Source: JBBROS01 sp965217935 (GTDB taxonomy: Bacteria; Pseudomonadota; Alphaproteobacteria; Acetobacterales; Acetobacteraceae). Taken from it: DNA of 64,000 bases. Shown in pieces: positions 30,622 to 38,999 of the stretch. Both the position numbers and the translations under genes were made by a program. Every line of letters starts with the position of its first letter. Positions within the stretch are counted from its first letter, which is position 1. The stretch spans positions 1,922,001-1,986,000 of the forward strand of contig OZ244581.1 in assembly GCA_965217935.1 (NCBI GenBank). The letters run 5' to 3'. Under the pieces are notes generated by a model, which saw only the letters and a program-made list of their open reading frames with translations, was not told the DNA's origin and did no database searches.

Positions 30622-31850
30622 TGCGGCTTATGTAGGCACGCCCGCGCCCGCGAAAAGCTCCGCCGGCCCCGCTTCATGCCCCATAGCGGCTGCGCCAGGG
30701 TCGCCACCGCTGCCGCCGGGTCGGTTGCATCCAGCAGCACCAGGTCCGCCGGGCGGCCCACCCGAACCCCGTAATCGTCCCGCCGCATCAGCCGCGCCGC
30801 ATCCGTCGTCACCATTGCCAGGCAGCCGGCAAGCTCTTCGGGCCGGGCCACGTGCGCCACGTTGGCATACAGGTTCGCCATTCGCAGCAATGACCCATCC
30901 CCGTAGGGCGTGAACAGGTTCAGGACATTGTTGGTCGAAATCGAACAGCAGACCCCCGCTTCCCGCAGCGTCTCCACCTGCAGCACCCCCCGCGGCACGG
31001 CGCATCCGTGCGCCCGGCCCATCGCGTAAAGGTCCGTCGCCGGCATCACCGTCACCGCGACCCCCGCCCGCGCCAACTGCTTGGCGGCGGCGGCCATCGC
31101 CGCCTCCCCCGCGAGCGAAAGCTGCGTCAGGTGCCCGACCGCGACGCGCCCGCCCCAGCCGTACTCCTCGGTCTTGCGGCACACGTAGCCCGCCTGCATC
31201 TCGTCCGTCATGCCGGCCAGGTCGAGGTGCATGTCGATGTCCACGTCGAATGCCCGCGCCAACTCGAAGATGCGGTCGATCTGCCCCCGAGGGTCGCTGT
31301 CCACGTAGGGCGCGGCCCCGATCACCCGCGCGCCCCGCCGCAATCCCTCGACCAGCAGCGCGTCCGTCCCCGGGTTGTTCAGCAAGCCCTCCTGCGGGAA
31401 GACGCAGAGCTCGATGTCGAGCGCCCAGGCATAGTCGCTTTGAAGCTGCTGCACGCCTTCGAACCCGGCCATTCCCACCCCCGGATCGACCTCCACGTGC
31501 GTCCGCATGCGCATCGTCCCCCACGAGACGCACATCTCCAGCGTCCGCCGCCCCTGCTCGTATACGTCCTCGGCGCCGAACCCTCGCTTGGCCGCCGCCG
31601 TCTCGGCGATGGCCTCCTTCGCGGTCCCCTCGCCCAGCGTGCAGCGGTCCATGATGCAGGACTTGTCCAGATGGATGTGCGTCTCCGCCAATCCCGGCAC
31701 GACGAGACCGCCCGAGGCGTCGATGACCTCGGCATCGGCCTCGATGCCCGGCTCGATGGCCGCGATCCTTCCACCCGACACGCCGATATCCACGCGCCGA
31801 AGCTGGCCGGCGTCCTCGATCGCCGCGTTCCGAATGACAACATCGAGCAA
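30618..31850 (-). CDS. Metal-dependent amidohydrolase (cytosine deaminase-like)
   Basis: From a TTG at 31850 (GGAGG 9 bases upstream) the product has 410 residues. It carries the metal-binding HIHLDKS motif (about residues 61-67), typical of the cytosine deaminase/atrazine hydrolase group, the later IDMHLDLAG and VAVGHLTQL with further metal histidines, and STNNVLNLFTPYGDG near 310 with the catalytic Asp region. It probably deaminates or hydrolyses a cyclic amide. The TTG start is an inference; the frame extends further upstream without an ATG and good context. Confidence 0.8.
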   Translation of the reverse strand: MLDVVIRNAAIEDAGQLRRVDIGVSGGRIAAIEPGIEADAEVIDASGGLVVPGLAETHIHLDKSCIMDRCTLGEGTAKEAIAETAAAKRGFGAEDVYEQGRRTLEMCVSWGTMRMRTHVEVDPGVGMAGFEGVQQLQSDYAWALDIELCVFPQEGLLNNPGTDALLVEGLRRGARVIGAAPYVDSDPRGQIDRIFELARAFDVDIDMHLDLAGMTDEMQAGYVCRKTEEYGWGGRVAVGHLTQLSLAGEAAMAAAAKQLARAGVAVTVMPATDLYAMGRAHGCAVPRGVLQVETLREAGVCCSISTNNVLNLFTPYGDGSLLRMANLYANVAHVARPEELAGCLAMVTTDAARLMRRDDYGVRVGRPADLVLLDATDPAAAVATLAQPLWGMKRGRRSFSRARACLHKPQ

Positions 31851-32012
31851 TGGTCCAACCCTCCAAACCGCCGCAGCATCGCTTTGCACCGTGCACGCGA
31901 CTTGGTAAACGTCGCAACTCTCCGTACGCGAGCCGGCAATGGGCGACCACATCCGATGACGCGGCGCCGGCCAAAACGCCTGCCATGCCCGCGCCCGGCT
32001 GACAGGGCGGCA

Positions 32013-32765
32013 ATGCCGGGAGCGCCGACCGGCGCAACGGCTCCACGCCGGACGCCTGCTTTTTGGCCGCGCCCGATATTGATGGCGGCCGTCATGGCCC
32101 TGCCGACGGTGAACGCCGGCGCCGGGGAGCGGCAAGCCGGGACGATCCCTGCCATACCCCCGCAAGCCGCGGCTGCCGAAGGCTTCGTGCCCCCCGGCTG
32201 GCGGCTGCAAGCTCAAGCGGCCGGCGATCTGAATGGCGACGGCAGAGACGACCTGGCGCTTGTTGCCGCCGCGCCCGACGACGCCAAGGCAAGCACGCTT
32301 CGATCCCGCCCGCGCATCCTTGCCATCGCGTTCGGCAGGCCCGGAGGCAGATACGTCCTGGCCGCCGAGAACCATGCCATCATCCCGCCCCAGGCCGGCG
32401 CCGACGCGGACGACGCGATCGACGGCATCATGTCCGGCGGCATCGACATCCGCCACGGCGCGCTCGTGGTCTCGCTTGGCCGGTTCTCCGGCGTTGGAAG
32501 CTGGGCGATGGGCCGTTCGTCATTCACGTTCCGATACAGGACCGGGCGCTTCGCGCTGACCGGCTACGACGACCTGTCGGTCAACCGCGGCTCGGGCGCG
32601 ATCAGCGAGACGAGCGTCAACTATCTCACCCGCCGGGTGCGGCATAAGCAGGGAACGACCGAGACTGACCGGGAAACCGTCTCATGGAGCCGGTTGCGGC
32701 CAGGACCGCCGCCGCGGCTTCAGGATGTCGGCGACGGGTCCGCATTCATTTGGAAAGATCATTGA
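32013..32765 (+). CDS. Exported protein with FG-GAP/EF-hand-like motif
   Basis: The 250-residue protein has a signal-like segment (about residues 20-42, PILMAAVMALPTVNAGA) and a single DLNGDGRDDLALV motif (about 72-84), typical of the calcium-binding FG-GAP/VCBS repeats. The rest is beta-rich with a SFTFRYRTGRFALTGYDD stretch. Starts at 31956 and 32082 are alternatives; 32013 is chosen for the AGGGCGG just before it. It overlaps the next gene by one base (TGATG). Confidence 0.6.
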   Translation: MPGAPTGATAPRRTPAFWPRPILMAAVMALPTVNAGAGERQAGTIPAIPPQAAAAEGFVPPGWRLQAQAAGDLNGDGRDDLALVAAAPDDAKASTLRSRPRILAIAFGRPGGRYVLAAENHAIIPPQAGADADDAIDGIMSGGIDIRHGALVVSLGRFSGVGSWAMGRSSFTFRYRTGRFALTGYDDLSVNRGSGAISETSVNYLTRRVRHKQGTTETDRETVSWSRLRPGPPPRLQDVGDGSAFIWKDH

Positions 32766-33880
32766 TGGCGTGCACGAAAGGGTTGGTGGTCGCGTTGGCG
32801 CTCGGGCTTATGCCGGCAGCCGCCGCCCGTGGCGAGACGGCGCATCAGCCCCTGCCGGCGCAGGCCGCAGCACCCGGCTGGAACTGGGGCGACGACCCAT
32901 CCACCTATTATGATACCCAGAGCCCCGAGTTTGCCGCGTCCAAGGCCATCTGCAGGCGCCTGCGCACCCTCGAGCCGCCGGCCAGCGACTGGCCCGACGC
33001 CGCAACCGCGTCCGCGCTCCGCGGCTGCGACTCAGACGCGCTCTACTACGGGATCGGCATCCCCGCAGCCCCGGCCCGCGCCCGCCAATGCGCGCTCCTG
33101 CAAGCCCGGCGCTTCGACCGCAACGGCGGCGCATTCGCGGGCATCGGCATGTTGATGACCATCTACGCCAACGGCGTCGGCGCCGAGCGGAACCTCGATC
33201 TGGCCACCTCGCTCGCCTGCCGCATCCAGGGGGCGCCGGCCGAGAACGACGCCCGCGCCGAACATTTGCAGTCGCTCAAGGCGGCGCACTGGACCGGCGC
33301 CGATTTCAACTACTGCGACGACATCACCAGCGGCTACTCGGGCGGCGTGTGCGCGGCGCAACAGGCGTCGATCGCGGACGTTGCGCGCTCGGACAGGCTG
33401 GACGCGCTGACGAGCGGCTGGAGCGAGCCGGAGCAGCAGGCTTTCGCCTCGCTCCGGGCGTCCGCCGCGGCCTACGCCAAGGCGAGCAGCGAGGATGAGG
33501 TCGATCTTACCGGCACGGCCCGAGCGGCCTTCATGATCGAGCGCGAGCAAGAGGTCATGCAGGGATTCGCGGATTCGCTCGGCAAGCTCGAGCACGGGGG
33601 CCTTCCAGCGGGTTCGGCCTCGGGACTGCAGGCGGCCGACGCATCCCTGAACGATGTCTACCGCCGCCTTATGGCGGTCGGCGGCAAGGGCGGATCGACC
33701 ATCGATTACGGCACGGTCACGAAAGACGGCATCCGCCAGGCCGAACGCGCCTGGCTGCGCTACCGCCGCGCCTGGGCGGCCTTTGCACGGGTAAAATTCC
33801 CCAAAATCGCAGCAGGAGCGGTTCAGGTTGCTTTAACGCAGCAACGCGCTGCTTACCTGAATGGCATCCTTCGACAATAG
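32765..33880 (+). CDS. Exported protein with LprI/YecT-like (DUF1311) C-terminal domain
   Basis: The 371-residue protein has a signal peptide (residues 1-23, ending AAAARGE), a middle region with Sel1-like helices and paired cysteines (CALLQARRFDRNGGAFAGIG), and a C-terminal part resembling DUF1311 (LNDVYRRLMAVGG ... GIRQAERAWLRYRRAWAAFA). DUF1311 proteins include lysozyme inhibitors. It probably forms an operon with the preceding exported protein gene. Confidence 0.65.
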   Translation: MACTKGLVVALALGLMPAAAARGETAHQPLPAQAAAPGWNWGDDPSTYYDTQSPEFAASKAICRRLRTLEPPASDWPDAATASALRGCDSDALYYGIGIPAAPARARQCALLQARRFDRNGGAFAGIGMLMTIYANGVGAERNLDLATSLACRIQGAPAENDARAEHLQSLKAAHWTGADFNYCDDITSGYSGGVCAAQQASIADVARSDRLDALTSGWSEPEQQAFASLRASAAAYAKASSEDEVDLTGTARAAFMIEREQEVMQGFADSLGKLEHGGLPAGSASGLQAADASLNDVYRRLMAVGGKGGSTIDYGTVTKDGIRQAERAWLRYRRAWAAFARVKFPKIAAGAVQVALTQQRAAYLNGILRQ

Positions 33881-33995
33881 CTTCCGTGACTCGGTCAGGC
33901 AATCGAGCGGCTTACATTTTTGGTTTGTTGGGCAGCTTTGCCGGCGCGCCGCCGCACGTCTTGACGACGCCGCCCTTAGCCGCTTTTGGCACCAG

Positions 33996-34570
33996 CTATA
34001 CCAGTATCCTGCGGCGGCTAGGCGGGCAAATGGCCTCCGGTTGATCGGGGCAGGCTGCCTTGGCCATGGGCAACCCGTCATAGACCGCCGTCTCGAACGC
34101 CAGATAGCCGCCCACCGAGGCCGGGTCGGCGAACGGCAGGATCTGCGTCGCCCAGAACCCGCCCACCCCGCTTTGCCGGTCGATCCAGTAGAACAGGTTC
34201 GCCAGCCCCGCCCAAGCCAGCGACCCGGCCGGCCGGCCCGTCGGCGCATCCTCCTCATTGACCATGAACGACAGCGCCCACGACTTGGCCATGCCCGGAA
34301 AGAACTCCGCGTCATTCGACACGCTCGGCACCAGGCCCGGCAAGCCCTTGATCTTCATCTCGCCCAGCCCGTTCCGCTCCGCCATCCGCATCGTTTCCGG
34401 CTTCAGCACGCGCCCGCCCTCGCCCGCGCCGTCGTTCAGCCACATGCGGATGAACCGGCAATAGTCCGGCACGGTCCCATACAGCCCGTGCCCGCCCATA
34501 TGCACCTCCGGCGCCTGCGGCAGTTCCATCTCCATCTGCGCCGCGAGCTCCCCATCGGTCCGTTCCCAAC
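33996..34570 (-). pseudogene. C-terminal fragment of a class C beta-lactamase-like serine hydrolase
   Basis: The readable frame matches only the C-terminal half of EstB-type serine hydrolases: HGLYGTVPDYCRFIRMWLNDG, the Met-rich KPETMRMAERNGLG, WALSFMVNEEDAPTGRPAGS and WAGLANLFYWID. The N-terminal half, with the SxxK nucleophile and YxN motif, is missing; in-frame stops lie just upstream of 34570. The fragment was probably cut by a deletion, whose junction lies at about 34,570-34,660. Confidence 0.7.
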
Positions 34571-34662
34571 AGTCGTGTCACTAGCCGCCACTTTAAGTTG
34601 TGGTCAGGCCAGCAACCTTGTCGGGCCGGAATCGGGGGCGCCGAAAAGGGTGGACGGCGCGG

Positions 34663-35214
34663 TCAAGGCGCGCGGCGGAACGTGCCGGGGTAGTCGAGGA
34701 CGAGGCTTTCCTCGTCCACGCCCAGCTCGCCCACATAGCCTCGGAACAGCCCCTCGTAGCGGTAGAGCCGCCCCGCTTCGAGGCAGGTGTAGCGCTGCCG
34801 CACCGGCTCCGGGACGAGCGCCGGCACGGCAACGTAGGCGACCAGGATCTCGCTCGCCTCGCCCTGCGCGAGCCCGAGCCTGCGGATCGGCAAGGTATTG
34901 GTGAAGGGCGTGGCCGAGATGTCGATGTCCACGCAACCCCGCAGCGCCTCGACCGGCTGCCCGGCCCCATCCTGCCAGTTGCCCTCGGCGTCGGCGCGCA
35001 GGTGCAGGCGGCGCTCCTGGCCGGCCAGCGACAGCACGGCTTCCCGCACGCGCCAGCGTGCATCGCAGGCGACGCAGTAGCGCAAGCCGTATGGCGTGCC
35101 ATCGCGCGCGCCGACCACCACGCCTTCGGCGACGACGCCGTCAGCAATGCTGCGGATGCTGAGGTGTTCGGCGCCGGCGCCTTCGGCTGGCACCCACCTG
35201 ACGACACGGTTCAC
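34663..35214 (-). CDS. Putative glycolipid-binding family protein (DUF1089)
   Basis: The 183-residue protein fits the DUF1089 family: VAEGVVVGARDGTPYGLRY, the mid-section LHLRADAEGNWQDGAG and VDIDISATPFTNTLPIRRLGL, and an end with RYTCLEAGRLYRYEGLF. Some members bind glycolipid-like ligands in structures; the role is unknown. The GTG start overlaps the stop of the GNAT gene as GTGA (35211-35214), so the two were probably one operon. Confidence 0.8.
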   Translation of the reverse strand: MNRVVRWVPAEGAGAEHLSIRSIADGVVAEGVVVGARDGTPYGLRYCVACDARWRVREAVLSLAGQERRLHLRADAEGNWQDGAGQPVEALRGCVDIDISATPFTNTLPIRRLGLAQGEASEILVAYVAVPALVPEPVRQRYTCLEAGRLYRYEGLFRGYVGELGVDEESLVLDYPGTFRRAP

Positions 35215-35662
35215 GTCAGCCCCGCCGCGGCCTTGGCCATGTACACCCGCTCGTAGCCTTTCTCGCTGACCCGGCCCGTCTCGCGGAAGCCGAGCCGCCC
35301 GTAGAGCGCCAGGTTCTCCGTCATCAGCACATTCGTGTAGAGCCGCACTTCGCACAGCCCGCGGCGTTGCGCCTCGGCCTCTGCAAAGGCGATCAGCGCC
35401 CGCCCGAGCCCCTTGCCCTGCGCCGACGGAGCCACGGCCACGTTGTCGACCAATAGGGTGCCGTCGCCGGCGTCCTCCAGCACCAGGACGCCCGCGAGCA
35501 CGCCGCCCTCCTCCAGCACCCAGGTCCTGCCCGGCGGCGACCCGCCGCTCGTAGTCGTCGAGCATGGGGCGGCTTGCCCTTGCGGACGACGTAGTGGCCG
35601 TACGTGCCCTGCACGAGCCGGCGGATGGCGTCGGAGTCCTCGGGGCGGGCGGGGCGGATCAT
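35211..35662 (-). pseudogene. GNAT acetyltransferase with two frameshifts
   Basis: Three adjoining frames make one GNAT protein. MIRPARPEDSDAIRRLVQGTY is the start (ATG at 35662), MLDDYERRVAAGQ the middle, and LEEGGVLAGVLVLEDAG to AVAPSAQGKGLGRALI (acetyl-CoA-binding motif A) the end. One extra base is needed near 35567 (a run of four C on the coding strand) and one near 35526. Both shifts lie within about 45 bases, so sequencing error in homopolymers is a real alternative to decay. Confidence 0.75.
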
Positions 35663-35670
35663 GAGGTATA

Positions 35671-35782
35671 TATACGAAATATACGCGTCCACGTCATTGT
35701 CATACCGTAGCCTTGACCGTAGTTCTGTGCGAACTTGTCTGGTATACGCTGTACATATACGATGCGTTTTCGCAACTATACG
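35671..35782. promoter_or_regulatory. Five TATACG hexamers in a divergent AT-rich interval
   Basis: TATACG occurs on the plus strand at 35671, 35680, 35743, 35756 and 35777. Two of the copies (35743 and 35756) lie in or next to the candidate promoter at 35735-35763. Such clustering of an AT-rich hexamer in GC-rich DNA suggests operator sites for a regulator of the adjoining restriction-modification-like genes. Confidence 0.5.
35735..35763 (+). promoter_or_regulatory. Candidate promoter for the small ORF and methyltransferase
   Basis: TTGTCT (35735-35740), a 17-base spacer and TACGAT (35758-35763) resemble a sigma-70-type promoter, 36 bases before the GTG at 35799. Each box matches 4 of 6 positions. 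Confidence 0.4.
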
Positions 35783-35798
35783 AGATGATCGATCCACT

Positions 35799-36041
35799 GT
35801 GGCGGAAGACCCTTCTCACTCTCGATCGAACTTCGTGCGACTCGCCGAGGCACGTACGACTAGGGTGCTAAGAGACCTTGAGCTTCTCGGCAACCTTTCG
35901 AACCGGTCCAACTACACCTACGCCGGCGAGGACGTAGACCGCATTTTCAAAGCCGTGACCCAGAAGATGAAGGAGGCGGAAAACCGCTTCCGGTTCAGCC
36001 TGCAAACCAAACGAGTCAACGAGTTCAAGCTGAATGACTAA
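35799..36041 (+). CDS. Small protein preceding a DNA methyltransferase
   Basis: The 80-residue basic protein starts at GTG 35799. Features are ARTTRVLRDLELLGNLSNRSNYTY and an amphipathic helical end (RIFKAVTQKMKEAENRFRF). Similar small proteins are often encoded right before C5-cytosine methyltransferases; their role is not settled. It overlaps the methyltransferase start by 8 bases, so the two were translationally coupled. The longer upstream frame is rejected because it runs through the promoter region. Confidence 0.6.
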   Translation: MAEDPSHSRSNFVRLAEARTTRVLRDLELLGNLSNRSNYTYAGEDVDRIFKAVTQKMKEAENRFRFSLQTKRVNEFKLND

Positions 36042-36152
36042 AGACCTTTTGAAAGCGGGCGCGCTCTTCTCAGGCATCGGCGGATTTTGCCTTGGGTTTG
36101 CAAGGGCGGGGATACCGAGTGCTTGGGCCGTAGAGCTGGATGAGTATGCTAA
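36034..36152 (+). pseudogene. C5-cytosine DNA methyltransferase, N-terminal fragment cut by an IS
   Basis: Forty codons encode the SAM-binding motif I of a Dcm-type enzyme (GALFSGIGGFCLGFARAG, then AWAVELDEYA with the motif II acidic residue). The frame is then interrupted by the IS3-family element at 36153. The rest of the gene, including the catalytic PC motif, is not found on the other side of the element or elsewhere in the window. Confidence 0.85.
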
Positions 36153-36211
36153 TGACCATCCCCCGTTACGGTGGACACCTCGCGTAAGCTCCTGCGGGAG
36201 CGGAGGTGCCG

Positions 36212-36529
36212 ATGATGACGAAGAAAACTCGACGAGAGTTCACGGACGAGTTCAAGCGCGAGGCGGTGGTCCTGTTGCGGGACAGCGGGCGGCCGCTGAC
36301 GCAGGTGGCGGCCGAACTGGGCCTGGAGCCATCGATGCTGCGGCGCTGGCGCAGCCTGGCCAACGGAGCGGGACAGGCAGCGTCCGTGGTCCGGCCTGAC
36401 GCCGCTGCGGTCCCTGCGACGGTCGAGCAGCTTGAGATCCGGCACCTGCGCCGGGAGCTGGAGCGGGCGCAAATGGAGCGCGACATCCTAAAAAAAGCAG
36501 TCGGCATCTTCTCGAGCCCGCCGAGATGA
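36212..36529 (+). CDS. IS3-family transposase OrfA (copy 1)
   Basis: The 105-residue DNA-binding subunit has a helix-turn-helix (TQVAAELGLEPSMLRRWRS, about residues 25-43) and a C-terminal leucine-rich helix (RHLRRELERAQMERDILKKA). The ATG at 36212 has GGAGG 8 bases upstream. A7 at 36490-36496 is a slippery site: a -1 shift there enters the orfB frame with no stop, giving the OrfAB transposase. Confidence 0.92.
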   Translation: MMTKKTRREFTDEFKREAVVLLRDSGRPLTQVAAELGLEPSMLRRWRSLANGAGQAASVVRPDAAAVPATVEQLEIRHLRRELERAQMERDILKKAVGIFSSPPR

Positions 36530-37392
36530 GGTTCCGTTTCATCGAGGAACACCGCGAGGTGTTCCTCGTGCGGGTGATGTGCTCGGTGCTGCGGGTCAGC
36601 GCCAGTGGCTACTATGCGTGGCGCGGCCGGCCCGAGAGCGCCCGCGCCCAGGCGAACAAGGCGCTGGTCGAGGACATTCGCCGCGTGCACGCCAGCAGCC
36701 GGCGCCGCTACGGCAGCCCGCGCGTGCATGCGTCCCTGCGGGCCGAGGGCAAGCGGGTGGGGTGCAACCGCGTGGCGCGGCTCATGCGCACGCACGGCAT
36801 CCAGGCGCGCCGTCGGCGGGCGTTCCGCAAGACCACGGACAGCAATCATGCCTTCCCGCCTGCCCCCAACCTGCTGGACCGGCAGTTCGCGTCCGCGGTC
36901 GCGCCAAACCAGGTCTGGCTGGCTGACTTGACCTACATCGCCACCGGCGAGGGGTGGCTCTACCTGGCCGCCATCATGGACCTGTTCTCGCGCAAGATCA
37001 TCGGCTGGGCCATGAACGAGACCATGCCGCAGGAGTTGACCCTGGCGGCGCTGAACATGGCCATCACCAACCGGAAACCCTGCCCGGGGCTGCTGCACCA
37101 CTCGGACCGCGGCAGCCAATTCGCAGCACACGCCTACCGCCGCGTGCTGGACGAGCATGGGATGCGGTGCTCGATGAGCCGCAAGGGGAACTGCTGGGAC
37201 AACGCGCTCATGGAGAGCTTTTTCGGCGGCCTCAAGACCGAGCTGGACGGCGACGGCCCGTTCCACACCCGGCAGGCAGCGCGCACGGCCCTGTTCCGGG
37301 CCATTGAGGGCTGGCACAACCGCGAGCGCCTCCACTCGGGCATCGGCTACATGACGCCGGTCAACAAGGAACAGCTCGCCGCGGCCGCGTAG
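36526..37392 (+). CDS. IS3-family transposase OrfB, DDE integrase domain (copy 1)
   Basis: The 288-residue catalytic part has an HTH_21-like region (SRRRYGSPRVHASLR) and the retroviral-type integrase core with the DDE triad: D in VWLADLTYIA, D in HHSDRGSQFA, and E in NCWDNALMESFFGGLKTE. It begins at an ATG overlapping the orfA stop (ATGA), but is probably made mainly as an OrfAB fusion by frameshifting. Confidence 0.95.
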   Translation: MRFRFIEEHREVFLVRVMCSVLRVSASGYYAWRGRPESARAQANKALVEDIRRVHASSRRRYGSPRVHASLRAEGKRVGCNRVARLMRTHGIQARRRRAFRKTTDSNHAFPPAPNLLDRQFASAVAPNQVWLADLTYIATGEGWLYLAAIMDLFSRKIIGWAMNETMPQELTLAALNMAITNRKPCPGLLHHSDRGSQFAAHAYRRVLDEHGMRCSMSRKGNCWDNALMESFFGGLKTELDGDGPFHTRQAARTALFRAIEGWHNRERLHSGIGYMTPVNKEQLAAAA

Positions 37393-37421
37393 GCCATAAC
37401 CCGTGTCCACCGTAACGGGGG

Positions 37422-38111
37422 ATGGTCAAACATCTAAATCCGCTGGCCGCTGGCCCTTATCAGGACACTGTAGTCTGGGCCCGGATTTTCGAGTCCCTAA
37501 CCGGCCTGAACCCAATTCTGCTGGCCATCAATGTCGGCGAGGACTGCGTCAACCTGGCGTCGAAATATGTAGCGGAGTTCGTAACGCGCGGTCCCGTGCA
37601 GGAAGTCCTCACCTTCTACGTGAGAGACGGCGTGAAGTGGCATGACGGTCGGGCCTTCTCGGTGGACGACGTGGCGTTCTCCATCCTGAGCATCTTCGGG
37701 GCCGCTGGGCGCGAGATCGCAAGGCGCAGTGCCACCACCGACCACCTTCGCGGATCTGTCACGAACGATGTGGAGATTCCGAGCTGGATCGACCTCGTCA
37801 AGAGCCTCGATCACATCGAACTCGCGTCAGACCGTTTGGAGCTGGACCTCCGGTCGGCCAGTCGTTATGCGCAGGAGTGGTTCGGTGATTTGCCGATGCT
37901 CCCGATGCACGTATGGTCAAAGCTCGGTCGCAATTACCTTGAGCCGACCTTCAACGGTCAGATCGGCCTTCAGCACATCGGCTCTTCCGCTGACGCGACC
38001 GCCGGCTACTCGTCGTGGAACGGGCTGATCGGCGCAGACGAGACCGTCAGGACCGAGCGACGCTCTAAACTGGTCCGGTTCGAGCACTACCATCGCGGAG
38101 CAGTCCAATGA
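37422..38111 (+). CDS. Family-5 binding-protein-like lobe, N-terminus replaced by the IS end
   Basis: The frame matches the first lobe of peptide-binding family-5 proteins: LNPLAAGPYQDTVVWARIFESL, YVRDGVKWHDGRAFSVDDVAFS and LPMLPMHVWSKLG. It is only 229 residues and stops where a second lobe would continue. The native N-terminus, including any signal peptide, is lost: the first ATG lies within the IS right end (37422), preceded by GGGGG. Its stop overlaps the next ATG (38108-38111), so the short C-terminus looks native. It may be a peptide-recognition domain rather than a transporter subunit. Confidence 0.6.
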   Translation: MVKHLNPLAAGPYQDTVVWARIFESLTGLNPILLAINVGEDCVNLASKYVAEFVTRGPVQEVLTFYVRDGVKWHDGRAFSVDDVAFSILSIFGAAGREIARRSATTDHLRGSVTNDVEIPSWIDLVKSLDHIELASDRLELDLRSASRYAQEWFGDLPMLPMHVWSKLGRNYLEPTFNGQIGLQHIGSSADATAGYSSWNGLIGADETVRTERRSKLVRFEHYHRGAVQ

Positions 38112-38956
38112 ATGTGCCGTTCCTCACAGAGAGCCCACACCTCCTGCCGCGCCAAGCCCAAAACCTGCTTGCGGATGCAGATAAAACGATCTGGAAAGGC
38201 GATTACCGTGGAGGTCGCGAACTCCTCGACACCCTGAAAGACAGGACCGGCCCGTCGCACGCCATGCGATGCGCCCTGATCGGCGACATCTGCCACTTTG
38301 AATGGGATGATCCTGGCGCCATACGTTGGTATCAGGACGCGATCGCCGCAATCGACCCATCTCATCCGATCGCCGTCTTCGCGACCTACAGGCTCGTGGA
38401 CAGCTCGCTCGACCATGAACTCGGCCACGGCGCCCCGCTGGCGAACCCTGCCGAACTGCGAAAGATGTTCGACGAAGCGGAGCAACGCGCAAAGAAGCTT
38501 GAGCACAAGTTCCTGGTCGCGTTCGCGCTGCACTATCGCGGAATCTTCGGCATCGTTGATGGCGACTTCGCTGGCGCGCGCGCTCGACTTGTCGAAGCCG
38601 CGGAGGTCCGACGAGAGATTGGAGACACGTGGCACCTGTGGAACACGGAGTGGCTCATCGCCCGCTGCGACGCCGGGATGGGTGACATCGCCGGGGCGCG
38701 CCGCGAGGCCGAGAGGATCTACCAGTTGCAGATCGAAGCTGGATTAAAGGGTGCCGCGCTTCGCGTGCTCCTGGGTATCCAACAGCTCGCGACGCTTGAG
38801 AATCTTGCGCGGCTACGAGACGCGAAAGATGGAGTGATCTCGATGAGCCCGGACAGTCTTAGCGCCTTCATGACGACCGTGAATGCAGCCGCGGCGCGAT
38901 ACGAGGCTCCTGCTGTCGGCGGATTGAGGTCGGTGGGGTCGGTCCTTCATTCGTGA
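38108..38956 (+). CDS. TPR-like helical-repeat protein, function unknown
   Basis: The 282-residue protein is made of helix pairs resembling tetratricopeptide repeats: QAQNLLADADKTIWKGDYRG, ALIGDICHFEWDDPGAIRWY, LHYRGIFGIVDGDFAGARAR, and IARCDAGMGDIAGARREAE. It has no signal peptide and no catalytic motif, so it is probably a cytoplasmic scaffold or sensor. It is coupled to the preceding gene by ATGA and lies 43 bases before the nucleotidyltransferase-PqqD gene. Confidence 0.6.
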   Translation: MNVPFLTESPHLLPRQAQNLLADADKTIWKGDYRGGRELLDTLKDRTGPSHAMRCALIGDICHFEWDDPGAIRWYQDAIAAIDPSHPIAVFATYRLVDSSLDHELGHGAPLANPAELRKMFDEAEQRAKKLEHKFLVAFALHYRGIFGIVDGDFAGARARLVEAAEVRREIGDTWHLWNTEWLIARCDAGMGDIAGARREAERIYQLQIEAGLKGAALRVLLGIQQLATLENLARLRDAKDGVISMSPDSLSAFMTTVNAAAARYEAPAVGGLRSVGSVLHS

Positions 38957-38999
38957 GCTGGCCCCGCCGCAGCATCGTGGTGAGACTTTGCAGGCGGAC

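Larger units (their letters stand above)
36153..37428 (+). mobile_element. IS3-family insertion sequence, copy 1 (1276 bp)
   Basis: It is bounded by perfect 26-bp terminal inverted repeats that begin TGACCATCCCC and end GGGGATGGTCA, the TG...CA ends typical of the family. It carries orfA and orfB. It is the same length as, and apparently identical in translation to, the copy at 45761-47036. No target-site duplication is seen (left flank CTAA, right flank AACA), and the two flanks belong to different genes. Confidence 0.95.
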
